Assembly: GCA_964036275.1 (NCBI GenBank)
Contig: CAXIWQ010000151.1
Span: forward strand, 91,906 to 155,905
Length of the DNA: 64,000 nucleotides
Source: Litoditis marina
Taxonomy: Eukaryota > Nematoda > Chromadorea > Rhabditida > Rhabditidae
Direction of reading: 5' to 3'
The notes beneath the pieces are model-generated. The model was given only the letters and a program-made list of their open reading frames with translations, searched no databases and had not been told where the DNA came from. Position numbers and translations under genes: made by a program. How positions within the stretch are numbered: the first letter of the stretch is position 1; each line of letters starts with the position of its first letter. Of this stretch, positions 26,301 to 33,943 are shown in pieces.

Positions 26301-27436
26301 TGCGCCACAGAATATAAAGTCGTATTAGGTTTTTGTAGCTGGGAGCAACAGATTTGATAGCCGTATGAAATGTTCTCTGTAACTGCAAGGCAAAGAGTCA
26401 ATAACCGCGTTAATTTGTATTTTGTGGCTGTGCGCCACAGAATATAAAGTCGTATTATGTTTTTGTAGTTGGAAGCAACAGACTTGATAGCCGTATGATT
26501 TTTTTTGTAGCTGCAAGTCAAAATGTCAATAACCGCGTTAATTCGTCTTTGTGGCTGTGCGCCACAGAATAGATAATCGTATTAGGTTTTTGTAGCTGGG
26601 AGCAACAGATTTGATAGCCGTATAAACTTTTTTCTGTAACTGCGAGGCAAAGAGTCAATAACCGCGTTAATTCGTCTTTTGTGGCTGTGCGCCACAGAAT
26701 ATATAGTCGTATTAGGTTTTTGTAGCTGGGAGCAACAGACTTGATAGCCGTATGAACTTTTCTCTGTAGCTGCAAGCCAACAAGTCGATAACCGCGATAA
26801 TTTGTATTTTGTGGCTGTGCGCCACAGAATAGATTGTCGTATTAGGTTTTTGTAGCTGGGAGCAACAGATTTGATAGCCGTATGAACTGTTCTCTGTAGC
26901 TGCAAGGCAAAGAGTCAATAACGCGTTAATTCGTCTTTTGTGGCTGTGCGCCACAGAATATATAGTCGTCTTAAGTTTTTGTATCTGGGAGCAACATACT
27001 TGATAGCCGTATGAACTTTTTTCTGTAGCTGCAAGGCAAAGAGTCAACAACCGCGTTAAGTCGTCTTTTGTGGCTGTGCGCCACGAAATATATAGTCGTG
27101 TTGAGTCTTTGTAGCTGGGAGCAACATACTTGATAGCCGTATAAACTTTTTTCTGTAGCTTTACGGCAAAGAGTCAATAACCGCGTTAATTTGTCTTTTG
27201 TGGCTGTGCGCCACAGAATATGGAGTCGTGTTAGGTTTTTGTAGCTGGGAGCAACAGATTTGATAGCCGTATGAACTTTTCTCTGTAACTGCAAGCCAAA
27301 GAGTCGATAACCGCGTTAATTCGTATTTTGTGGCTGTGCGCCACATAATAGATAGTCGTATTAGGTTTTTGTATCTGGGAGCAACAGACTTGATAGCCGT
27401 ATGAACTGTTCTCTGCAGTTGCAAGGCAAGGAGTCG

Positions 27437-27441
27437 ATAAC
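27437..27441. other. Target-site duplication, left (LTR element)
   Basis: ATAAC immediately precedes the 5' LTR and is repeated at 32141-32145 immediately after the 3' LTR. The uninterrupted paralogous satellite at 33438-33442 has a single ATAAC in the same context, which shows that the 5 bp were duplicated at insertion. Confidence 0.95.
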
Positions 27442-27503
27442 TGTTCGGCATAGCCTAAACTTAGCATGTTGCACGGGCGCAGCTGATTAGCATAGCGACT
27501 GCG

Positions 27504-27543
27504 CACGTGAGCGCCAGACATGTTAATGCAGTGTTGGCACGTG
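27504..27543 (+). promoter_or_regulatory. Pair of CACGTG (E-box) palindromes in the 5' LTR
   Basis: CACGTG occurs at 27504-27509 and 27538-27543, starts 34 bp apart, and again at the matching places in the 3' LTR (31790-31795 and 31824-31829). CACGTG is the core site for many bHLH and bHLH-ZIP factors. Two copies within 40 bp of the LTR upstream half suggest an enhancer role. That is inference from motif and position only. Confidence 0.35.
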
Positions 27544-27660
27544 GAAAGAAGACAAGAGGAGCTCACTCTTCAACTTACACCGACCATGGGATACGCTCTG
27601 GGCTACTCGCTCTCTCGGTTATCTCTCATAGATAACTACTCGTATATTCATTTATATTAT

Positions 27661-27666
27661 AATAAA
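27661..27666 (+). promoter_or_regulatory. Candidate polyadenylation signal in the 5' LTR
   Basis: AATAAA lies in an A+T-rich stretch in the middle of the LTR, with the identical copy at 31947-31952 in the 3' LTR. In an LTR transcript the 3' copy would be the functional one. Short motifs like this are common in A+T-rich DNA, so support is modest. Confidence 0.4.
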
Positions 27667-27854
27667 CTTGTATTGCTAACTTGTTATGTTCTACTATGAA
27701 TACAGTTTCTCTATAACATGTCTCTCCCATATTTCTCCCCTAATGCTCATATGTGGTGATAATATCAATCAGATACTTATTATATTATATAGTTAACTCC
27801 GCGTGGCAATAGTATTGAAATAGTAATAGGCAGTTCTCCACTGACTGTCGAACA

Positions 27855-27868
27855 TGGTGCATCGGCCG
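27855..27868 (+). other. Primer-binding site, complementary to tRNA-Gly 3' end
   Basis: TGGTGCATCGGCCG begins at the base after the 5' LTR. Its complement is the 3' end CGGCCGATGCA plus CCA of the glycine tRNA whose acceptor stem begins GCATCGG, the tRNA-Gly(GCC) form known from Drosophila and nematodes. Fourteen contiguous bases match; the next bases (AAC) do not. The site would prime minus-strand DNA synthesis. It fixes the transcription direction as plus and marks this as a reverse-transcribing element despite the missing pol. The tRNA sequence is recalled, not searched. Confidence 0.85.
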
Positions 27869-28171
27869 AACTAGCTACTCAGCCGCTCATCCACATTATT
27901 CATTCCAAACTATGGTGATAACAGTCCCTTCAATTCCACATAAGTCCATTTTATTCCACAATGTTTATTTTGAGTTTAATAGCAGTACAAGTGGGTAAAT
28001 TTGTACTGAAATACCCTGGTAAAGTCCAACCTTTGGTAAGTTGGCGGGGAGCTAATTAGCGATGTAAACGTCCTGAACCCATTTGAATCTTTCGGATGCC
28101 CTTTTGTAGTGGAAACCCAAATTGACATCCACACATTTTTTTGAGCCCAGGACTCCCAGCATACGGGACCA

Positions 28172-28213
28172 CGCAGAACGGCTGCGGTATGCACGCGAAA
28201 TGGGAAGTTCGCG
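28172..28213 (+). other. Two adjacent G+C-rich stem-loops near the 5' end of the LTR-element interior
   Basis: CGCAG-AACGG-CTGCG at 28172-28186 (5-bp stem, 5-nt loop) is followed after 7 nt by CGCGAA-ATGGGAAG-TTCGCG at 28194-28213 (6-bp stem, 8-nt loop). They lie about 300-350 nt downstream of the primer-binding site, in the only G+C-rich stretch of the interior. That is where retroelements that rely on another element's Gag usually keep a packaging signal. The pairing is visible; the function is inference. Confidence 0.4.
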
Positions 28214-29111
28214 CTGTGGTGAGGCCGGTAGACAGCCACAGATGAAGGAAAAAGAAATAGTCTGGTACGGACAGGCAAGAGGCGTAGTTTCAGGTGCTAG
28301 GAAACGTAGCGTGAGCCACCACTCCCATTGGATCCGTAATCTATTAGCTCATAATAACCATTCAATGAAATGCGATACGTGTGATTTTGAACCTATACGA
28401 GAATGAAATATCTTCAAATTTTCGATTCTATAATACTTTCTGTACAGGTAAAACTATCCCACATCGAGCCAGAAGACCACTTGGTGCAGACATTTTTGAC
28501 GAACCTATTTCTCTAGAACTACATAGTTGTTGATCAGGTTTCAAGCGTTCTCAATTTCTGCATAAATACTTACCAATATCATTGTGCACTCACCTAATAT
28601 CAATGTGAAAAAATTTAAAAAAAACACTTATTCCTCAACATCAATAATATTCCAATTACTTTTTGCAAATATCGACGACTTTCCATAGCACCTATACCTT
28701 TCAGATCATTACCATTCAGTATTCTAACCGTTGTCATTCGAAGCGAGGTGCACTGCACAAACGAACGGAGATAGCAGACATTGGAAACGAGACTACATCA
28801 TTTCACCCACAAGAACAAACAGTTACTTATACCATATTATTTCTTCTTCCGTGAAAACGTTCGATAATATCTGATTTAAAAAAAAATGATTTGCGTTTCG
28901 GAATTGGTGCAAATATACTTCTCTCGGATTCTCCATATTATCACATACAGGTCAAATTATACCTGATATATATCATAAATGCGCATTTCTCTCCAATCGC
29001 CTCCAACTCCACAACATCTCACTTGAACATTCCTAGAGTTACTTGCTTACTGCTAGTCATTATTTCGAGTATCACTTTGCTTATCCACAACTTTCCACCG
29101 TGATGGAATTT

Positions 29112-29134
29112 ACTCAAAATAGTCAATTTTGAGT
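29112..29134. other. Perfect 9-bp hairpin in the LTR-element interior
   Basis: ACTCAAAAT at 29112-29120 and ATTTTGAGT at 29126-29134 are perfect inverse complements around the 5-nt loop AGTCA. A T-run follows (29136-29140). No function is apparent, and a chance A+T-rich hairpin is possible. Confidence 0.4.
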
Positions 29135-29242
29135 CTTTTTCACGAGGATTCAATGAGCACTGATTCTCAAGGTAGAGCTATATGTTTCGATCTTCTCAAG
29201 ACCAAAACGGATACGGTGTATGTCTCCCCATCCCGTGATAAT

Positions 29243-29305
29243 TGTAGTTTGATCCCGTTGCTTCTCGGACGCACACCGTGAGCTAGTTTGCGAGATCAAA
29301 CTACA
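29243..29305. repeat. Short inverted-repeat element 1 (TGTAGTTTGATC arms)
   Basis: Perfect 12-bp arms TGTAGTTTGATC (29243-29254) and GATCAAACTACA (29294-29305) enclose 39 bp. The left arm plus CC recurs at 30974-30987, where it starts a second inverted repeat of similar size. No clear flanking target duplication is visible, so this may be a tiny foldback element or a paired protein-binding site. Confidence 0.65.
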
Positions 29306-30972
29306 TCTAAAATCCGGTCATTCCCTGAATACAGATACTTCCTAACGATCCCATATTTATTTTCCCTTCTCACATTCTTTGTAAACCCATACCACAACTC
29401 ACATAATTCTTGAACGATAATGCAATTATACTTGCTTCTCTTTTTCAAGAAATCTCCCTCTATCATTCTGGATGCCTCACGTTCAATACTGTGTTAACTA
29501 ACGTAATAGCCACTATTTTTCCTAATAGCTTCTAGCCACCTTGATTCATTGAAATTTTCTGGTCAAGGGTTGAGGATATGCTAAAAAAAACTACCAATAT
29601 AATACCAGAACTATTTCACACAATCCGGTAGCCAATATAAGTTTGCGGAGGGAATTGCAACTAATGTTTCGGAAACGTGAGGCAGGATGATCAATATCAT
29701 CAATACATCATACATGTTGGAATATGAGAAGACGGAAACTGATCACAATTTACAACAACGTGGGAAACGACGGATCGGAGCAACTCAGTGGCGTTATTCA
29801 GGTGCGTTCAGAAAGAAGGATTCTCACATATGTTTTCTGTTTGTTTTTTCTTATTCAGAACTCGACTCCCCTCTCCCCTATTAACCCTCATGCTTACATT
29901 TGTATAATTTACAGCTATGACATGATTTCACCACTTGGTGTTGTTTCCTCAAGTCCACCCCAATTTCACTCATCCCAATCATCCGGGTTTGTCTTTGTTG
30001 TTAATGATTCATATATACTTTCGAAAGTAGTCTACCATACACTTGCTGCCACGGATGTTTCATTAAAAATTACAAAACAACAGCATATAATTCGTGAGCA
30101 ATGAAGTCCTGCAAAAGCCCACTATTCCCTATTCTTTAATGAAATCCACCACAAAATTCCAAAAAATCCCTTGAAATCTGTGCAATACGTGCAAAAATGT
30201 CCCACATTCTCTCAAATGTCACATTAGATGATATTAAGGAATGACGAGGTAAGAGATAGAAAATTATTCTAATGCGGCCTGCCTCCATCTTACGAAGAGC
30301 AAATGTGAAAAGATGCGTGGAAGTTGAAAACAAACTACTATAGAAGTCACCGGCGTCATCTGGAGTTTAATGAAGGTACGTCGCAATTGTTTAGTGCCTT
30401 TCAATCCCTTCGAATCTGGCAAACACCAGTCATCGTATTCAACCTATATCCCTACTATGTGCTCATTTTTAATGCTATAAAGCCCATTACGGTCATACGG
30501 TATTCAATTTGGGTCTGTATAACAACATGGAATAAGCGCCAGCTCAAGAGCCGATTTCGGGACCTCTTCAAAGAAATTGTTCTTCTTGTGTGTAGGGTTT
30601 CCACCAGGTTTTTATAAAGCAAATGAAGCACTCGTTCAAGAGACTATTCCATCTAAGAATCCAAGTATCTAGTCCATCCAGGCTTCGAAAACATTGTATT
30701 TCTGAAGTTTAATCCCTCGCCAAATAAATTTCAAAAAAACTCATATTCATATTCATCATACACTTCAAAATGACCGGACAACTTGTACTTTCGTACATCA
30801 TTTGGTTGTTTATCCATTTGTTTAGAAGTAGAGTCATTATCCAATTCATCAATCAAATTCCACACTCTAGCCGTAAGATCAATTATTCACAGCACGCGAA
30901 ACAAATCTACGCTAGAGTTTACGTTTTCTAAAGCAAGCACATGCGGTTTGTTTCGCGCTTTTTCCGTTGTGT

Positions 30973-31040
30973 TTGTAGTTTGATCCCACAGCCTTTCGGT
31001 CAAAATTAGTAAATAAGGACATGTCAAACTCAAACTACAA
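30973..31040. repeat. Short inverted-repeat element 2 (TTGTAGTTTGA arms)
   Basis: Perfect 11-bp arms TTGTAGTTTGA (30973-30983) and TCAAACTACAA (31030-31040) enclose 46 bp. The outer sequence matches element 1, but the interior is different apart from the run TTTGATCCC just inside the left arm. Conserved ends with unrelated centres argue for selection on the ends or for a foldback family. Confidence 0.65.
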
Positions 31041-31299
31041 TGAATCTTTCTTCACTCCCTATATCTATTGTATCCTGAGAAATATCAACGAAAAGTAGTT
31101 GTTTATTCACATTATTCCAGCAATCCACACATATCAACTCGAATCCACAGTAAGTAACAGTAACCAGCAGTTTTCCGAAGGAGTGTTCAGCGTTATTTCG
31201 ATAATTGGACTGGAGTCTGCATGGACTAACGTGGAATGATGTTGGATTGACAGGATTAGTGGATCAAGGGAATACGTGAGTTTCATGCTTACTAATAAT

Positions 31300-31338
31300 T
31301 GTAGTTTGGTTCAACCACCTCATTATTTGTTAACTACA
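31300..31338. repeat. Short inverted-repeat element 3 (degenerate)
   Basis: TGTAGTT (31300-31306) and AACTACA (31332-31338) form 7-bp arms around 25 bp. The left arm context TTGTAGTTTGGTTC resembles the left arms of the two elements upstream. It is the shortest and weakest of the three. Confidence 0.45.
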
Positions 31339-31716
31339 GAGCTACAGACTAGTGCCCAAAAATACAATTCATGTTTTCCCTATACAAATTTTCTTCCTCC
31401 CACCGAGTATGAAAATCAGCCTAATTCTGACTATTTGTCAACAAACATCGACTTGATATATATTCCATTCTGTGCTGACAGTAACATTTTACCTATTTGG
31501 TTTTTAGAATATATTATTCACTACCCACTGATAATTTTGTCTGTCACAGAGATACCTCTCAGTGAGAAAGTCATCTTTCCAGCAACCCCAATACCCATCA
31601 ACACACTCTATTCTCACTCTGTTCAAACCAGTCCATCCACCACTCCTCTATTCGAATTTCAAACAACTAATTATTTTCAGGTTTTAGGCGTTTTCTCCCT
31701 TCGGCGAAATTTTTTC

Positions 31717-31727
31717 AAAGTTGGGAG
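31717..31727 (+). other. Purine-rich stretch before the 3' LTR (candidate polypurine tract)
   Basis: AAAGTTGGGAG lies directly against the TGTT start of the 3' LTR, where plus-strand priming is expected. Two T residues interrupt the purines, so it is a weak polypurine tract, and the call rests mainly on position. Confidence 0.5.
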
Positions 31728-32140
31728 TGTTCGGCATAGCCTAAACTTAGCATGTTGCACGGGCGCAGCTGATTAGCATAGCGACTGCGCACGTGAGCGC
31801 CAGACATGTTAATGCAGTGTTGGCACGTGGAAAGAAGACAAGAGGAGCTCACTCTTCAACTTACACCGACCATGGGATACGCTCTGGGCTACTCGCTCTC
31901 TCGGTTATATCTCATAGATAACTACTCGTATATTCATTTATATTATAATAAACTTGTATTGCTAACTTGTTATGTTCTACTATGAATACAGTTTCTCTAT
32001 AACATGTCTCTCCCATATTTCTCCCCTAATGCTCATATGTGGTGATAATATCAATCAGATACTTATTATATTATATAGTTAACTCCGCGTGGCAATAGTA
32101 TTGAAATAGTAATAGGCAGTTCTCCACTGAATGTCGAACA
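31728..32140 (+). repeat. 3' LTR
   Basis: A 413-bp copy of the 5' LTR at an offset of exactly 4286 bp, with no indels and two substitutions (31909 and 32131). It ends ATGTCGAACA directly before the ATAAC target duplication. It carries the same two CACGTG sites and the AATAAA at 31947. Confidence 0.95.
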
Positions 32141-32145
32141 ATAAC
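32141..32145. other. Target-site duplication, right (LTR element)
   Basis: ATAAC matches 27437-27441. Satellite resumes here in the correct phase (ATAACCGCGTTAATTCG), so the insertion split subunit B of a monomer. Confidence 0.95.
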
Positions 32146-32289
32146 CGCGTTAATTCGTACTTTGTGGCTGTGCGTTACAGAATAGATTGTCGTATTAGGT
32201 TTTTGTAGCTGGGAGCAACATACTCGATAGCCGTATAAACTTTTTTCCTGTAGCTTCACGGTAAAGAGTCAATAACCGCGTTATTTGTC

Positions 32290-33943
32290 TTTTGTGGCTG
32301 TGCGCCACAGAATAGTAAGTCGTATTAGGTTTTTGTAGCTGGGAGCAACAGACTTGATAGCCGTATAAACTTTTCTCTGTAGCTGCAAGGCAAAGAGTTA
32401 ATAACCGCGTTAATTTGTCTTTTGTGGCTGTGTGCCACAGAAAAGATAGTTGTATTGGGTTTTTCTAGCTGGGAGCAACAGACTTGATAACCGTATAAAC
32501 TTTTTTCTGTAGCTGCAAGGCAAAGAGTCAATAACCGCGTTAATTTGTCTTTTGTGGTTGTGCGCCACAGAATATAAAGTCGTATTAGGTTTTTGTAGTT
32601 GGGAGAAACAGACTTGATAGCCGTATGATTTTTTTTGTAGGTGCAAGGCAAAAAGTCAATAACCGCGTTAATTCGTATTTGGTGGATGTGCGCCACAAAA
32701 TAGATTGTTGTATTAGGTTTTTGTAGCTGGGAGAAACAGACTTGATAGCCGTATGAACTGTTCTCTGTAGCTGCAAGGCAAAGAGTCAATAACGCGTTAA
32801 TTCGTTTTTTGTGGCTGTGCGCCACAGAATATATAGTCGTCTTAAGTTTTTGTATCTGGGAGCAACATACTTGATAGCCGTATGAACTTTTTTCTGTAGC
32901 TGCAAGGCAAAGAGTCAACAACCGCGTTAAGTCGTCTTTTGTGGCTGTGCGCCACGAAATATATAGTCGTGTTGAGTCTTTGTAGCTGGGAGCAACATAC
33001 TTGATAGCCGTATAAACTTTTTTCTGTAGCTTTACGGCAAAGAGTCAATAACCGCGTTAATTCGTCTTTTGTGGCTGTGCGCCACAGAATATGGAGTCGT
33101 ATTAGGTTTTTGTAGCTGGGAGCAACAGACTTGATAGCCGTATAAACTTTTCTCTGTGAGTGCAAGCCAAAGAGTCAATAACCGCGTTATTTCGTATGTT
33201 ATGGCTGTGCGCCACATAATAGATTGTCGTATTAGGTTTTTGTAGCTGGGAGCAACAGATTTGATAGCCGTATGAACTTTTCTCTGTAACTGCAAGCCAA
33301 AGAGTCGATAACCGCGTTAATTCGTATTTTGTGGCTGTGCGCCACATAATAGATAGTCGTATTAGGTTTTTGTATCTGGGAGCAACAGACTTGATAGCCG
33401 TATGAACTGTTCTCTGTAGTTGCAAGGCAAGGAGTCGATAACCGCGTTAATTCGTACTTTGTGGCTGTGCGCCACAGAATAGTAAGTCGTATTAGGTTTT
33501 TGTAGCTGGGAGCAACAGACTTGATAGCCGTATAAACTTTTCTCTGTAGCTGCAAGGCAAAGAGTTAATAACCGCGTTAATTTGTCTTTTGTGGCTGTGT
33601 GCCACAGAAAAGATAGTTGTATTGGGTTTTTCTAGCTGGGAGCAACAGACTTGATAACCGTATAAACTTTTTTCTGTAGCTGCAAGGCAAAGAGTCAATA
33701 ACCGCTTTAATTTGTCTTTTGTGGTTGTGCGCCACAGAATATAAAGTCGTATTAGGTTTTTGTAGTTGGGAGCAACAGACTTGATAGCCGTATGATTTTT
33801 TTTGTAGGTGCAAGGCAAAAAGTCAATAACAGCGTTAATTCGTATTTGGTGGATGTGCGCCACAAAATAGATTGTTGTATTAGGTTTTTGTAGCTGGGAG
33901 AAACAGATTTGATAGCCGTATGAACTGTTCTCTGTAGCTGCAA
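32290..33943. repeat. Duplication with 1167-bp offset
   Basis: The run of monomers at 32.3-32.8 kb, with the AGAAAAGATAGTTGTATTGGG, CTTGATAACCG and GGTGGATGTGCGCCACAAAA variants, recurs at 33.45-33.95 kb, 1167 bp downstream (nine monomers less 3 bp). A few single-base differences separate the copies, for example CCGCTTTAA at 33704 in place of CCGCGTTAA. Confidence 0.75.

Larger units (their letters stand above)
9200..27230. repeat. Long-range tandem duplication, about 8.8-9.9-kb period
   Basis: The segment from about 9.2 to 17.3 kb recurs at about 18.0 to 27.2 kb. The offset is 8826 bp at the left, 8825 bp through 10.5-14.0 kb, 9215 bp from about 14.1 kb (a three-monomer, 390-bp duplication is present at 22905-23295 in the second copy) and 9860 bp at 16.4-17.3 kb. 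Both copies end in the same patch of divergent monomers (17041-17365 and 26905-27230). Local order is a patchwork between 14.8 and 16 kb, so smaller exchanges followed the large duplication. Confidence 0.8.
1..27441. repeat. Satellite array, left block (130-bp monomer)
   Basis: An unbroken head-to-tail tandem array with a 130-bp period (about 211 monomers), all in one orientation. The anchor TGTAGCTGGGAGCAACA recurs every 130 bp, and each monomer also carries the conserved TGTGGCTGTGCGCCACA segment. Variation is mostly single-base changes and T-run length, with a few small indels such as the 7-bp loss in the C subunit near 6855 and 7235. No unrelated sequence interrupts it, so there is no gene here. 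Monomers from about 26910 onward belong to the more divergent type that dominates 32.1-45.7 kb. The role is unknown. Arrays of this kind form centromeric, pericentromeric or subtelomeric heterochromatin in many animals, but nothing in the sequence decides which. Copy number in an assembly of such DNA may be inexact. Confidence 0.98.
27442..27854 (+). repeat. 5' LTR
   Basis: A 413-bp terminal repeat that starts TGTTCGGCATAG and ends CTGTCGAACA. It differs from the 3' LTR at 27623 (C, against A at 31909) and 27845 (C, against A at 32131). The first third is G+C-rich with two CACGTG palindromes. The remainder is A+T-rich with an AATAAA at 27661. By analogy with other LTRs it should hold the promoter and the polyadenylation signal, but I could not place a convincing TATA box or start site. 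Confidence 0.95.
27869..31715 (+). other. Noncoding interior of the LTR element
   Basis: About 3.85 kb, mostly A+T-rich apart from a G+C-richer segment at about 28120-28345. The longest open frames are 28122-28406 (94 codons, plus), 27976-28278 (100, minus), 29724-30104 (126, plus) and 31276-31776 (166, plus, running 49 bases into the 3' LTR). None shows a gag zinc knuckle, an aspartic protease DTG/DSG, a reverse transcriptase YxDD, an integrase motif, or a convincing signal or membrane pattern, and I do not recognise any of them. I regard them as chance frames, though the 166-codon frame cannot be excluded as a product. Inside are three TGTAGTTT inverted repeats and several small stem-loops, listed separately. 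No tRNA or other RNA gene is visible. Confidence 0.8.
27442..32140 (+). mobile_element. Non-autonomous LTR retrotransposon (LARD-like), complete
   Basis: A 4699-bp element inserted into the satellite. It has two direct repeats of 413 bp (27442-27854 and 31728-32140) that differ at two positions, perfect TGTTCG/CGAACA ends, a 5-bp ATAAC target duplication, a primer-binding site adjoining the 5' LTR and a purine-rich stretch before the 3' LTR. The 3873-bp interior has no protease, reverse transcriptase, RNase H or integrase motif in any frame. It must therefore have been mobilised by enzymes from another element, or descend from one that lost its genes. Large noncoding LTR elements of this sort are called LARDs. 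The 5-bp duplication fits both BEL/Pao and Gypsy-type elements, and the superfamily cannot be told without a coding partner. Two mismatches in 413 bp (0.5%) indicate a fairly recent insertion, unless gene conversion has equalised the LTRs. Confidence 0.93.

Noticed and set aside
1..27441. A CRISPR-like array, because of the regular repetition
   Set aside because: The full 130-bp unit is repeated, with no unique spacers between short repeats, and no cas genes are present.
28122..28406. A 94-codon plus-strand frame (and a 100-codon frame on the opposite strand) as a gag remnant
   Set aside because: One CxxC pair near the end (CDTC) is not a zinc knuckle, and no capsid-like features are visible. 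Overlapping open frames on both strands are expected in the G+C-richer stretch.
31276..31776. A 166-codon plus-strand frame as an envelope-like or other gene of the LTR element
   Set aside because: No signal peptide, membrane segment pattern or family motif is recognisable, and it runs 49 bases into the 3' LTR and ends there. I cannot separate it from a chance frame in A+T-rich DNA.
27442..32140. Interpretation as a DNA transposon or MITE because of the TGTTCG/CGAACA inverted ends
   Set aside because: The inverted ends belong to each of two 413-bp direct repeats, and a tRNA primer site adjoins the first. Both are marks of LTR retrotransposons.
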